DNA of 64,000 nucleotides, taken from contig NZ_MDAG01000010.1 of the NCBI RefSeq assembly GCF_002876705.1, positions 62,001 through 126,000 on the forward strand, written 5' to 3'. Source of the stretch: Enterovibrio norvegicus_B. Its GTDB lineage: Bacteria; Pseudomonadota; Gammaproteobacteria; Enterobacterales; Vibrionaceae. Position 1 is the stretch's first letter; each line of letters opens with the position of its first letter. The notes below the pieces were generated by a model. It had not been told where the DNA came from. It searched no databases and saw only the letters and a program-made list of their open reading frames with translations. Shown here piece after piece: positions 50,220 to 59,855 of this stretch. Made by a program: the position numbers and the translations under genes.

Positions 50220-51713
50220 TTATTTCTTATTACGGTTTTTAACCATATCCATCAAGCGTTTACGTTGGCGCGATTGAGAGATAGTGAGTTTTTCACCCTT
50301 ACCTTCAAACGGGTTCTCGCTGCTTTGGAATTGAATACGAATTGGCGTACCCATGATTTTTAGCGATTTACGGAAGTAGTTCATCAAATAGCGCTTGTAA
50401 GAATCAGGCAGCTCTTTCACTTGGTTACCGTGAATCACAAAGATCGGTGGGTTGTAACCACCCGCGTGCGCATATTTCAACTTCACACGACGACCGCGGA
50501 TCATAGGTGGTTGGTGATCGTCTTGTGCCATGTTCATGATGCGTGTCAGCATTGCTGTTGAGATACGCTTAGTCGCGGACTCATACGCTTCCTGAATTGA
50601 CTCAAACAAGTGACCAACACCTGTTCCATGCAGTGCCGAGATAAAGTGGATGCGCGCGAAGTCAACGAAACCTAAACGGCGATCTAGCTCAGATTTAACG
50701 CGGTCTTTCACGTCTTTATCCAAACCATCCCACTTGTTCACTGCAATCACGATTGAGCGGCCCGCGTTCAAGGCAAAGCCCAACAAGCTCAGATCTTGGT
50801 CTGAGATGTTTTCACGCGCATCAATCACGAGCAACACAACGTTCGAATCTTCGATCGCTTTCAGTGTTTGGATAACAGAGAATTTTTCTACTTTTTCGTT
50901 AACACGCTTACGACGACGAACACCCGCTGTATCAATAATCACATACTCGCGACCATCACGTTCCATAGGAATATAGATAGAGTCACGAGTTGTGCCTGGC
51001 ATGTCGTAAACCACCACGCGATCTTCACCGAGAATACGGTTAGTCAGTGTTGATTTACCTACGTTTGGACGGCCAATAATACCGAATTTGATTGGCAGAT
51101 TTTGCAGACGCTGAAGCGCAGTTTCTGCATCTTCTTCCGTCAGATCTTTATCTACTTCCTCAAATTCTTCTTCGCCAGTCAGATCGACCAGGCCTTCTTG
51201 TGCTTCTTTTTCTGCCAATGCTTCCGCATACGGTTTCAAAGCGCGATCCATCAGACCGAGAACACCACGACCATGTGCAGCAGCGATTTGGAACATGTGC
51301 TCCATGCCCAACTGCCAGAACTCTGCACTTGCAGCATCAGCGTCGATGCCATCAACCTTGTTAACGACAAGGAAGGTGGTTTTTTCACGTGAACGTAGAT
51401 GTTGAGCGATCGCTTCATCCGCAACCGTCAAACCGGCACGTCCATCAACCATGAACAAAACAACATCAGCTTCTTCAATCGCAGCCAATGACTGTTCAGC
51501 CATTTTGGTTTCGACACCTTCTTCTGTGCCATCAATACCACCGGTATCAACCACGATGAACTCGTGCTCGCCCAGCATGGCTTTTCCGTATTTACGATCC
51601 CTGGTCAATCCCGGAAAATCGGCAACAAGCGCATCGCGCGTACGTGTTAGCCGGTTAAAGAGTGTCGACTTCCCAACATTCGGACGCCCAACAAGGGCTA
51701 CTACAGGAATCAT
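50220..51713 (-). CDS. der: GTPase Der (EngA), ribosome assembly
   Basis: A 497-residue GTPase with two G domains in tandem followed by a KH-like domain. The first P-loop is VGRPNVGKSTLFNRL and the second, near residue 215, IGRPNVGKSTLTNRI; NKVDG and NKWDG motifs are present. It is needed for maturation of the 50S subunit. The C-terminus is basic (QRKRLMDMVKNRNKK). It follows bamB with a gap that holds a strong stem-loop. Confidence 0.96.
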   Translation of the reverse strand: MIPVVALVGRPNVGKSTLFNRLTRTRDALVADFPGLTRDRKYGKAMLGEHEFIVVDTGGIDGTEEGVETKMAEQSLAAIEEADVVLFMVDGRAGLTVADEAIAQHLRSREKTTFLVVNKVDGIDADAASAEFWQLGMEHMFQIAAAHGRGVLGLMDRALKPYAEALAEKEAQEGLVDLTGEEEFEEVDKDLTEEDAETALQRLQNLPIKFGIIGRPNVGKSTLTNRILGEDRVVVYDMPGTTRDSIYIPMERDGREYVIIDTAGVRRRKRVNEKVEKFSVIQTLKAIEDSNVVLLVIDARENISDQDLSLLGFALNAGRSIVIAVNKWDGLDKDVKDRVKSELDRRLGFVDFARIHFISALHGTGVGHLFESIQEAYESATKRISTAMLTRIMNMAQDDHQPPMIRGRRVKLKYAHAGGYNPPIFVIHGNQVKELPDSYKRYLMNYFRKSLKIMGTPIRIQFQSSENPFEGKGEKLTISQSRQRKRLMDMVKNRNKK

Positions 51714-51749
51714 ACTGACCTCTAGAATTTTCTTGGTTATGAATAACAG

Positions 51750-51779
51750 CGGCTCCTGACTTTGAAAAGTCAGGAGCCG
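51750..51779 (-). other. Strong stem-loop without U-tract upstream of der
   Basis: CGGCTCCTGACT, loop TTGAAA, AGTCAGGAGCCG: a 12-bp perfect stem in the 125-bp bamB-der gap. No T-run follows on the minus strand, so it does not look like a simple terminator; processing, mRNA protection or protein binding are alternatives. Confidence 0.7.
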
Positions 51780-51838
51780 AATATTTTATAAACGCCCAAT
51801 ACTCAATACCTTGTATCGAATTGGACGTTACGATTTAA

Positions 51839-52999
51839 CTATGGCGTTTGCTTTTTGCTGATGCTGCCATCGCGTGTAACAACGATATACCCATCGTCCA
51901 CGTTCATTGGCGCAACCGCAATGCCACTATCATCAAGCTGCTGTTGTGCAACAAACTCACCAGACGTTGGATCAATCCAGTGTAGGTAGCCTTCGGCATC
52001 ACCGACAACCACATAGCCAGAAATAGCCACAGGCGCGGTTAGCTGACGATACTCAAGTTCTTTGTTCGTCCAAAGCTCTGTGCCACTACGTGCATCAACA
52101 GCAACAACATAATCTTTATCGGTGATCAGGAACAAGTAGCTCCCAGCAACCATGATATCTGTTGACGAACTGTACGTGCGTTTCCATGCAGGGCGACCTG
52201 AACGTAAATCGATCGCCACCAACGAACCGTTGTAACCCACCGCATAAAGCAATGAACCCGCAACCACTGGCGTTGAATCAACATCAACCAAACGATCAAT
52301 TTCCGTTGCGCCTTTCGGGCTTGCAATGGTTTGCTGCCAAATGATATTGCCATTCTCAATGAATGCAGCACCTAGGCGACCATTTGCCATGCCCCAGAAT
52401 ACACCACCGGAAATCGAGACTGGCGAACTGTCACCACGAAGCGTCAGGTTTGGCACTTCACTGGACAAACTCCAGCGCTGCTCACCCGTTTCAGCTTCAT
52501 AAGCTGAAATCTCACCACGGCTTGAATTCACCACGATCAGCCCTTCATCAGCAAGCGGTTTAGACAAAATTTCGCCACCAACTTGCGTGCGCCATACGAG
52601 CTCACCGGTTTCTTCATCCAGCGCAATGAGTTCGCCAGTTTCAGTACCAATGTACAATTTGCTGTATGAAGCTGTGATACCGCCAGAAAGAAGCGCAGGC
52701 GCTTCTTCACCAAGGTTCACACTCCAAACGGTTTTGCCGCTTTCAAGATCCATGGCCGAGACGATACCGTCGCGGTCAGCAGCATACACTTTATCGTAAG
52801 CCACTGCTGGTGATAGATTGCTGAAATAGCGCCCAACACCATCACCCACTTGAGAAGACCACAATTGTGCTGGAGTAAATTCGCTTTGAACCACTGGCAA
52901 TGGTGCCATTTGGATCGAATCTTCTTCACTCGCACAACCAGCAAGTAGTGCGCCTAAAAGGGCGACTGCACCAACATGTTTCCATCCCTTGCGCATCAT
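51839..52999 (-). CDS. bamB: BamB, outer-membrane protein assembly lipoprotein
   Basis: A 386-residue lipoprotein of the BAM complex that inserts beta-barrel proteins. The signal ends in LAGC (cysteine about residue 22). The mature part is an eight-bladed PQQ-type propeller with repeated strands such as GKTVWSVNLGE, TGELVWRTQVGG, SGTELWTNKEL. It lies between yfgM and der as in enterobacteria. The start may be either of two adjacent ATG codons. Confidence 0.94.
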   Translation of the reverse strand: MMRKGWKHVGAVALLGALLAGCASEEDSIQMAPLPVVQSEFTPAQLWSSQVGDGVGRYFSNLSPAVAYDKVYAADRDGIVSAMDLESGKTVWSVNLGEEAPALLSGGITASYSKLYIGTETGELIALDEETGELVWRTQVGGEILSKPLADEGLIVVNSSRGEISAYEAETGEQRWSLSSEVPNLTLRGDSSPVSISGGVFWGMANGRLGAAFIENGNIIWQQTIASPKGATEIDRLVDVDSTPVVAGSLLYAVGYNGSLVAIDLRSGRPAWKRTYSSSTDIMVAGSYLFLITDKDYVVAVDARSGTELWTNKELEYRQLTAPVAISGYVVVGDAEGYLHWIDPTSGEFVAQQQLDDSGIAVAPMNVDDGYIVVTRDGSISKKQTP

Positions 53000-53008
53000 T
53001 GTCAGACC

Positions 53009-53617
53009 TTATTGCGGCAGATTATCTAGCTTCATCTGAACAACAGGGTTTGAAGCAGCGGCGATAGATGCTGCATACGCAGAACGTGCTGCGGCTGTGT
53101 CTCCCTGACGAAGTTCGATGTCACCACGTAGCTCTTCAACTTGAGCAGTCCAGCTTTGTGCTGTCACTTTGTCCAATTCTTTCAGCGCTACATCGTAATT
53201 TTTCAGTTCAGCTTCAACACGCGCAAGACGCACAGAAGCAATCGCACTTAGGGTTTCATCTTTTGATGATTGAACCATGCGAAGCTGTTCCGCGGCTTTT
53301 ACCAATTCATTGGTTTCAACCAGCGATTTTGCCAATTGTAGAGACAAGAGAGAGGCATACGCTTCGCCTTGACGCTCACTGATGAAAGCGGCAGCTTGTT
53401 CTTCTGCTTTTTCATCACCCGCCGCCAATGCATTGACGACTTGTGTGTAAGCTTCAGATGCTTGCTCGCGGCCCGTTTCTTGTTCAGCTTGGAAATAGCG
53501 CCATCCATATAGGCCACCCAAACCAATCACTGCGCCGAGGACAACGGCTTTACCGTTATCCCGCCACCACTGTTTAATCGCTTCGACTTGTTGTTCTTCT
53601 GTGGTGTAGACGTCCAC
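53009..53617 (-). CDS. yfgM: YfgM-type membrane-anchored TPR protein (Sec-associated chaperone)
   Basis: A 202-residue protein with one membrane helix near the N-terminus (AVVLGAVIGLGGLYGWRYF) and a periplasmic domain of TPR-like repeats. In E. coli, YfgM binds PpiD at the SecYEG translocon and helps periplasmic folding. The head MDVYTTEEQQVEAIKQWWRD is the family start. It lies 13 nt after hisS and 9 nt before bamB. Confidence 0.93.
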   Translation of the reverse strand: MDVYTTEEQQVEAIKQWWRDNGKAVVLGAVIGLGGLYGWRYFQAEQETGREQASEAYTQVVNALAAGDEKAEEQAAAFISERQGEAYASLLSLQLAKSLVETNELVKAAEQLRMVQSSKDETLSAIASVRLARVEAELKNYDVALKELDKVTAQSWTAQVEELRGDIELRQGDTAAARSAYAASIAAASNPVVQMKLDNLPQ

Positions 53618-53630
53618 GTTTTGTCCTCTC

Positions 53631-54899
53631 TTAAACCAATTGAGCCAATTTTTCGGCTACATCATCCTGAGAAATGGTTAGCTGCTCGCCGCCTTTAAGG
53701 TCTTTGTAAGTCACCATATTTTGCGCAACTTCATCTTCACCCAACACGAGAGCAACAGACGCGCCGACTTTATCCGCGCGCTTAAATTGTTTCTTAAAGT
53801 TACCACCACCGAAGTGGGTCATCACACGCAGACCTGACACGGTTTCACGCAGCATTTCAGCCAGTTTCATGCCCGCAGCCAGTGTGCCTTCGCCCGACGT
53901 TACCATGTAAACATCAACAGCGGGACGTGTTTCGTTAAGCTCGAGTGTTTCCATCAACAGAACCAAACGCTCAACACCCATTGCAAAGCCAACCGCAGGC
54001 GTCGCTTTGCCGCCCAGTTGCTCAACAAGGCCATCATAACGGCCACCGCCACAGATCGTACCTTGAGACCCTAGGCTTTCAGTGATCCATTCGAAAACAG
54101 TACGGTTGTAGTAATCAAGACCACGTACCAATTTCTCGTTAACCGAGTATTGGATGCCAGCCGCGTCCAACAGTTCACACAAACCTGCAAAATGTTGCGT
54201 TGACGCTTCATCCAAGTACTCCGACAGCTTAGGTGCGTCAGTCAGTACCGCTTGGATTTCTGGTACCTTGGTGTCCAAAACGCGCAGCGGGTTGGTGTGC
54301 ATACGGCGCTTGCAATCTTCATCAAGTACAGACTCATGCTGCATCAAGAAGCTCACCAAGGCTTCGCGGTAATTTGCGCGTGCTTCTAAAGAACCGATAG
54401 AGTTCAGCTCAAGACGAACGTGCTCATGAATACCCAGTTCACGCCATAGACGCGCTGTCATCATGATCAGTTCTGCATCAACGTCAGGGCCATTTAGACC
54501 GAAGACTTCAACACCAAATTGATGGAATTGACGGTAGCGGCCTTTTTGAGGGCGTTCGTGGCGGAACATAGGACCCATGTACCATAGGCGTTGTTCTTGG
54601 TTGTACAGCAGGCCATTTTCGATGCCTGCACGCACACAACCCGCCGTCCCTTCAGGACGAAGACTCAGGCTATCGCCATTGCGGTCTTCAAAGGTGTACA
54701 TTTCTTTTTCTACCACGTCGGTCACTTCACCGATTGCGCGACAGAATAGATTCGTCATTTCAACGATCGGCATGCGCACTTCGCTGTAGCCGTATGCGCT
54801 GATCACGTCTTTTACTGTGCCTTCAACTTTTTGCCAAAGTGGAGACTGTGTAGGGAGGCAGTCGTTCATGCCTCGAATCGCTTGAATTGATTTTGCCAC
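53631..54899 (-). CDS. hisS: Histidyl-tRNA synthetase
   Basis: A 422-residue class II aminoacyl-tRNA synthetase. Motif 2 and the histidine-specific part are visible: YMGPMFRHERPQKGRYRQFH, LVRGLDYYNRTVFEWI and GGRYDGLVEQLGGKATPAVG. The C-terminal anticodon-binding domain begins near residue 325. The order ispG-hisS-yfgM is typical. Confidence 0.97.
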   Translation of the reverse strand: MAKSIQAIRGMNDCLPTQSPLWQKVEGTVKDVISAYGYSEVRMPIVEMTNLFCRAIGEVTDVVEKEMYTFEDRNGDSLSLRPEGTAGCVRAGIENGLLYNQEQRLWYMGPMFRHERPQKGRYRQFHQFGVEVFGLNGPDVDAELIMMTARLWRELGIHEHVRLELNSIGSLEARANYREALVSFLMQHESVLDEDCKRRMHTNPLRVLDTKVPEIQAVLTDAPKLSEYLDEASTQHFAGLCELLDAAGIQYSVNEKLVRGLDYYNRTVFEWITESLGSQGTICGGGRYDGLVEQLGGKATPAVGFAMGVERLVLLMETLELNETRPAVDVYMVTSGEGTLAAGMKLAEMLRETVSGLRVMTHFGGGNFKKQFKRADKVGASVALVLGEDEVAQNMVTYKDLKGGEQLTISQDDVAEKLAQLV

Positions 54900-54948
54900 T
54901 TTAACTCTCGTAACCGATCTTATGTTTCGCGTGAAGTCTGCGGATTGC

Positions 54949-56067
54949 TTACTTCTCTGTATTTACATCAATGCGATTGTTTTCATCAAGCATTGATGCC
55001 TTTGCCCGGATCTTCGCTTCCAGCTGATCGATCAGGTTGTCATTATCAAAACGTTCTTTTTGACGCTTGCCATCGTCGTAATACGCACTGCGTTTATTAC
55101 TACCGGCAACACCAATGTGTGACACTTCCGCTTCGCCGGGGCCATTGACCACACAACCAATGATGGAAACATCCATAGGAACAACCACGTCTTCCAGACG
55201 TTGCTCCAACGCATTCACCGTGCCGATAACATCAAACTCCTGACGGGAGCATGTTGGGCACGCAATAAAATTCACACCGCGTGAACGAATGCGCAATGAC
55301 TTGAGAATGTCGAAGCCAACTTTAATTTCTTCAACAGGGTCTGCTGCCAATGAGATACGAAGAGTATCACCAATACCCTCGCTGAGCAGCATACCAAGGC
55401 CAACCGCCGATTTCACGGAACCCGCACGCGCGCCGCCCGCTTCGGTAATACCAAGGTGAAGCGGTTGATCAATGCGTTTTGCAAGCTGACGGTATGATTC
55501 TACCGCCAAGAACACATCAGACGCTTTCACGCTGACTTTGAATTGATCAAAGTTCAAGCGATCAAGGATATCAACGTGGCGCATAGCGGATTCCACCAAC
55601 GCTTCCGGCGTTGGCTCGCCGTATTTTTCTTGTAAATCGCGCTCAAGTGAGCCGCCATTCACACCAATTCGGATAGGGATATTTTTGTCGCGCGCCGCAT
55701 CCACGACTGAACGAATGCGCTGTTCATTGCCAATGTTACCTGGGTTGATACGCAAACAATCCACACCGTACTCAGCGACTTTAAGCGCGATACGATAGTC
55801 GAAATGAATATCAGCAACCAACGCAATCGACGTTTGTTGGCGGATCAACTTAAACGCTTCTGCGGCTTCCATGGTAGGCACAGAGATACGAACAATATCA
55901 GCACCGACTTTTTCCAGCGCCTGAATTTGCGCAACTGTCGCGTCGACGTCAGTTGTGCGGGTGTTTGTCATTGACTGGACTGCTATTGGTGCGCCGTCGC
56001 CGATTGGCACGTCACCCACATAGATACGCGTGGATTGACGACGTTTAATAGGAGATTCGGTATGCAT
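54949..56067 (-). CDS. ispG: IspG, 4-hydroxy-3-methylbut-2-enyl diphosphate synthase (iron-sulfur)
   Basis: A 372-residue [4Fe-4S] enzyme, the penultimate step of the MEP pathway. A TIM-barrel domain starts with VGDVPIGDGAPIAVQSMTNT; the C-terminal domain holds the cluster cysteines in FIACPTCSRQEFDV and SIIGCVVNGPGEAEVSHIGV. It depends on cluster supply from the isc genes at the right end of the window. It sits between rodZ and hisS. Confidence 0.97.
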   Translation of the reverse strand: MHTESPIKRRQSTRIYVGDVPIGDGAPIAVQSMTNTRTTDVDATVAQIQALEKVGADIVRISVPTMEAAEAFKLIRQQTSIALVADIHFDYRIALKVAEYGVDCLRINPGNIGNEQRIRSVVDAARDKNIPIRIGVNGGSLERDLQEKYGEPTPEALVESAMRHVDILDRLNFDQFKVSVKASDVFLAVESYRQLAKRIDQPLHLGITEAGGARAGSVKSAVGLGMLLSEGIGDTLRISLAADPVEEIKVGFDILKSLRIRSRGVNFIACPTCSRQEFDVIGTVNALEQRLEDVVVPMDVSIIGCVVNGPGEAEVSHIGVAGSNKRSAYYDDGKRQKERFDNDNLIDQLEAKIRAKASMLDENNRIDVNTEK

Positions 56068-56082
56068 TAGGTGTACTCTGAA

Positions 56083-57120
56083 TTACTTCGGAAGGCTCAA
56101 ACGGGCTACCCGACCTGAAGGATAACCACTGAGATCAACTTTTTTGCCATCATAGGCGAGGTCTACGGCGCTAGGTGCACCTAGGACGATTTTAAACGGT
56201 GCTTTGCCAGATAGCGATACGCTTTCTCCAGCTGTTTTAATACCCGCAACCAAGCGCTTGCCATTGGCATCACGCACATCCACCCAACAATCTGCACTAA
56301 AGCGCATGGTTAACGGCGCAAGCGGTGAGTTTTGCGTTGCAGTCGGTGTTGTAGATGTGGTCGAAGATGCCGTTGTTGTCGTCACCGCGGGTGTTTCAGT
56401 GCGTTCCGCGCTGCTTGCGGTCTGCGTTGGCTCTGATTTAGACAACACAATGTCAGTGGAGACATTCTCTTCTGTCGCATTGCCTTCTGCTGCGTTTGCG
56501 TCAGACGCTGTGTTTTCATTGCTCGCAGCATCAACATTGCTCACAACATCGACAGATGCAGAGGTATCACTTGAAGCATCTGTTGATGCAGGCTCAACAA
56601 CGTCAGTAACAACATCAAGGGTGACTGTACTGCCATCGCTGGTTTCAGTTTCTTGCTGCGCAAAAATGTTCGCGCTCTCTGGAAGCGAAAGCAACGGATC
56701 ATTTTGCTGGTTTTGCCACCACCAAAATGCCGTCAAGCCAACCACCACCGCAAGGATCACCCAGGTTAATCCCATCACGCGGCTGTCATGTTTTTCTAAA
56801 CGCGTTTTACGCGAAAAACTCTGCATTTGTTGTGCAGAGTCTTCATGTTCTTTTGCTGGCTGAAAATCGCACAGTAGCTTGTCAGAATCTAGTCCGACAA
56901 GCTTGGCGTAGGAACGAATATAACCACGGGTAAACGTGGCGATCTGTTTTTGATCGCAACAATCCGCTTCTAATTCACGAATAACGGAAACACGAAGTCG
57001 CAATCGATCCGCCACATCCTGTTCGGTCAACCCTTGCGCTTCTCTTGCTTGCTTCAGCGCGGTACCTGGATGTGTCGCTTCGATGTCTAATGGCTGCTCT
57101 TCGTTTTTTTCAGTATTCAT
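56083..57120 (-). CDS. rodZ: RodZ, cell-shape protein
   Basis: A 345-residue inner-membrane protein linking MreB to the wall synthesis machinery. The N-terminal helix-turn-helix domain is GTALKQAREAQGLTEQDVAD through IRSYAKLVGLD; a single membrane helix is VILAVVVGLTAFWWW near residue 122. It is followed by a Thr/Ser/Asp-rich linker (about 150-260) and a C-terminal beta domain (MRFSADCWVDVRDANG). Its start overlaps the end of pilW by 11 nt. Confidence 0.94.
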   Translation of the reverse strand: MNTEKNEEQPLDIEATHPGTALKQAREAQGLTEQDVADRLRLRVSVIRELEADCCDQKQIATFTRGYIRSYAKLVGLDSDKLLCDFQPAKEHEDSAQQMQSFSRKTRLEKHDSRVMGLTWVILAVVVGLTAFWWWQNQQNDPLLSLPESANIFAQQETETSDGSTVTLDVVTDVVEPASTDASSDTSASVDVVSNVDAASNENTASDANAAEGNATEENVSTDIVLSKSEPTQTASSAERTETPAVTTTTASSTTSTTPTATQNSPLAPLTMRFSADCWVDVRDANGKRLVAGIKTAGESVSLSGKAPFKIVLGAPSAVDLAYDGKKVDLSGYPSGRVARLSLPK

Positions 57121-57865
57121 TCGCTAAGTACAGTCTATATTCTTTCGATTTAGGGAATTGTTTAGCCAATACATTCGCATAACGCTCCACTTCGTGAGGG
57201 CGCTCCGCTTTTGCTTCCAATGAAATCATAGTCAGCAAACTGTTGGAGCGGTATCCATATCGCTTATGGAACTGGAACAAGCGTAATCTGGCTTCATTCA
57301 GCTCATCGTCTTCCACTTCTAACTTTGCAAGTTGCAGCGTAGACAATGGACGATTTGGTTCATGATCAATGGCTTTTTCAAACCATTCCTTTGCTAAGAC
57401 CGCGTCACCAGACTTTAAGGCACAAATGGCGGCATTTTCGTAACTGCCTGACATTTTGTAATAGTACGGCTGCTCTATCGCTTTGGCAAAGGCTGCTTGT
57501 GCTTCGTCATAACGTTCCTGACGGCACAAGAAAACGCCATAATTGTTTCTAACATCTCCGTTTCGCGGTGATGTACGAAGCGCTTTCTTAAATTGTTCTT
57601 CCGCTTGGTCGTATTCGCCCACTTCTTGAAGATAGTGAGCGAAACTGATCAGTGCACGATAATAGGTCGGTGCATGCTGCACAGCCAGTTCAAGGTTTTG
57701 TCGTGCCCTTTCCCATTGCCCAGCATCGAGATAGGCAAGCCCAAGCGCTATTCGGGATTCAGCAATTTGAATGGTATCAAACTTCGCGTTGTTTTTCTCT
57801 TCTGTTACTGTGACACAACCAGCTAATAATCCCATCAATAACAGACTACAAAGCGTCCTTGCCAT
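57110..57865 (-). CDS. pilW: PilW/PilF-type TPR lipoprotein for type IV pilus biogenesis
   Basis: A 251-residue lipoprotein with the lipobox LAGC (cysteine about residue 17) and about five tetratricopeptide repeats (LALGLAYLDAGQWERARQNL, EEQFKKALRTSPRNG). In other bacteria it helps the PilQ secretin assemble. It lies between rlmN and rodZ, as in vibrios and pseudomonads. Confidence 0.9.
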   Translation of the reverse strand: MARTLCSLLLMGLLAGCVTVTEEKNNAKFDTIQIAESRIALGLAYLDAGQWERARQNLELAVQHAPTYYRALISFAHYLQEVGEYDQAEEQFKKALRTSPRNGDVRNNYGVFLCRQERYDEAQAAFAKAIEQPYYYKMSGSYENAAICALKSGDAVLAKEWFEKAIDHEPNRPLSTLQLAKLEVEDDELNEARLRLFQFHKRYGYRSNSLLTMISLEAKAERPHEVERYANVLAKQFPKSKEYRLYLANEY

Positions 57866-57888
57866 ATTCCCATCCTATCAATCAGTTA

Positions 57889-59010
57889 TCAGACTGATTT
57901 GACGGGAATCTGCTCCTCAACATTCAGTCTGCTTTGAGTACGTTTAGTACGGTCAATCACATCGCCGACTAACTGACCGCATGCAGCGTCAATATCATCA
58001 CCACGCGTTTTACGCACCGTGACCGTGTAATCGTATTGCATCAATGTTTTCATGAACCTATCGATGCGCGAATTACTCGGTTTCTTGTATGGTGACCCAG
58101 GATAGGGGTTAAAAGGAATCAGGTTTATCTTCGCAGGCGTGTCTTTTAACAGCTCTGCGAGTTGGCGCGCATGGTCCATATCATCATTCACGTGATCAAG
58201 GAGCACATACTCAACAGTGACTCGTCCACGGTTCGCATTTGAAGAAGCGATATAACGACGAACAGAGTCTAAAAACGTCTCGATGTTGAAGCGATCATTG
58301 ATCGGCATGATTTGGCTGCGAAGCTCATCATTTGGAGCATGAAGCGAAATAGCCAACGCCACATCGATTTTGTCAGTCATTTGATCAAGACCTGACACGA
58401 CACCTGAAGTCGACACAGTCACACGACGTTTTGACAGGCCGAACCCCAAGTCATCCAACATCAAATTCAGCGACGGGATCAGGTTTTTCATGTTAAGCAA
58501 CGGCTCGCCCATGCCCATCATCACAACGTTGGTGATAGGACGACGACCAGTCTCTTTCTCGATACCAATTTCTTTTGCCGCACGCCAAACCTGACCGATA
58601 ATTTCGGACACTTTCAGGTTGCGGTTGAAACCTTGTTGCGCAGTCGAGCAGAATTTACAGTCAAGCGCACAGCCTACTTGTGAAGAAACACACAGGGTCG
58701 CACGGTCTTCATCAGGAATGTAAACCGTTTCTACGTCTTGGTTACCCACGCGCATGGCCCATTTGATGGTGCCGTCACTTGAATGCTTTGCAAGGGACAC
58801 TTCTGGCGCGCGAATTTCGCATTTCGCTTTCAGTTTTTCACGAAGCTTTTTGTTGATGTTGTTCATCTGATCGAAGTCATCACAACCAAAATGGTAAATC
58901 CACTTCATGATCTGATCAGCACGAAACGCCTTCTCGCCTAACTCATCAGCGAAAAACGCTCGTAGTGATTGCCGATCGAAATCCAGCAGATTAATTTTTT
59001 CCGTCGTCAT
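57889..59010 (-). CDS. rlmN: RlmN, dual-specificity 23S rRNA/tRNA adenine-C2 methyltransferase
   Basis: A 373-residue radical-SAM enzyme that methylates C2 of A2503 in 23S rRNA and A37 in tRNA. The cluster motif is CALDCKFCSTAQQGFNRNL, and VVMMGMGEPLLNMKNL follows. The C-terminal active-site cysteine lies in DDIDAACGQLVGD. Length is normal. Confidence 0.96.
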   Translation of the reverse strand: MTTEKINLLDFDRQSLRAFFADELGEKAFRADQIMKWIYHFGCDDFDQMNNINKKLREKLKAKCEIRAPEVSLAKHSSDGTIKWAMRVGNQDVETVYIPDEDRATLCVSSQVGCALDCKFCSTAQQGFNRNLKVSEIIGQVWRAAKEIGIEKETGRRPITNVVMMGMGEPLLNMKNLIPSLNLMLDDLGFGLSKRRVTVSTSGVVSGLDQMTDKIDVALAISLHAPNDELRSQIMPINDRFNIETFLDSVRRYIASSNANRGRVTVEYVLLDHVNDDMDHARQLAELLKDTPAKINLIPFNPYPGSPYKKPSNSRIDRFMKTLMQYDYTVTVRKTRGDDIDAACGQLVGDVIDRTKRTQSRLNVEEQIPVKSV

Positions 59011-59262
59011 CAGATTGCCTCGTGAAACGTAATAGAACGGGAATATGTTGCGTTTGATTTAACAGCAACGTTGCATCAACACTTGACTGCAAGCCCTGAA
59101 ATCAAGGCGCGAAATTGTACAGTCTTTGTGATCCAGATTCCACCTCTTACTTGTGACCCCGCTCGCCACAACAAACGCACAAAGAAGACACAAGCATGAC
59201 CATCGCGCATCATTCATGGCTTGCGACGCTGTTTTGCTCATTCAAACGGTGCATTTGATTAG

Positions 59263-59350
59263 TGTATACCCAAACAATCTGAAGATGCAGGATTCAACTT
59301 GCTCGAACAGAGGACATCAATGGCGAACACCTTCATGTCGTTTGGGTATT
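59263..59350. repeat. Dispersed palindromic repeat, copy 3 (longer form)
   Basis: TATACCCAAACAATCTGAAG at one end and CTTCATGTCGTTTGGGTATT at the other, roughly 20-bp imperfect inverted ends around about 45 bp of unrelated sequence, in the rlmN-ndk gap. It belongs to the same family as the repeats at 21.2 and 36.7 kb. The rest of 59011-59262 shows nothing. Confidence 0.75.
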
Positions 59351-59370
59351 CGCCGAGAAACGCACAAAAT

Positions 59371-59395
59371 AAAAAAGGGAGCATTCGCTCCCTTT
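59371..59395 (-). terminator. Terminator of ndk
   Basis: On the minus strand AAAGGGAGC, loop GAAT, GCTCCCTTT and a T-run: a 9-bp stem 28 bases past the ndk stop. Confidence 0.88.
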
Positions 59396-59423
59396 GTTTA
59401 CGTGATTCGTCGACTCTTATGAA

Positions 59424-59855
59424 TCAGTCCTTACGAGGACAAATCTCATCATTCGCGAAGAAGTATGCAATTTCGCGTTCTGCAGACTCAGGGCTATCAG
59501 AGCCATGCACTGAGTTTAGACGCATGCTTACAGCAAAATCTGCACGTAGCGTGCCGCAGGCTGCTTCTTCTGGATTCGTTTTACCCATCAGTTCGCGGTA
59601 ACGACTGATGGCGTTGTCACCTTCCAACGTTTGCACCATCACTGGACCAGACGTCATGAATTCAACGAGATCGTTATAAAAAGGCTTTCCCTCATGCTCA
59701 GCATAAAACCCTTTCGCTTTCTCTTCGGAAAGGTGCAGCATTTTTGCAGCAACAACACGTAATCCTGCTGCTTCAATTCGTTGGTAAATTGCGCCAATCA
59801 AATTACGTTCAACGGCGTCAGGCTTCACGATCGAAAAAGTGCGCTCAATAGTCAT
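59424..59855 (-). CDS. ndk: Nucleoside diphosphate kinase
   Basis: A 143-residue enzyme that equilibrates nucleoside tri- and diphosphates. FSIVKPDAVERNLIGAIYQR starts the fold and the phosphorylated histidine is in LNSVHGSDSPESAEREIAYF. AAGGA lies before the ATG. It is a single-gene unit between pepB and rlmN. Confidence 0.97.
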   Translation of the reverse strand: MTIERTFSIVKPDAVERNLIGAIYQRIEAAGLRVVAAKMLHLSEEKAKGFYAEHEGKPFYNDLVEFMTSGPVMVQTLEGDNAISRYRELMGKTNPEEAACGTLRADFAVSMRLNSVHGSDSPESAEREIAYFFANDEICPRKD

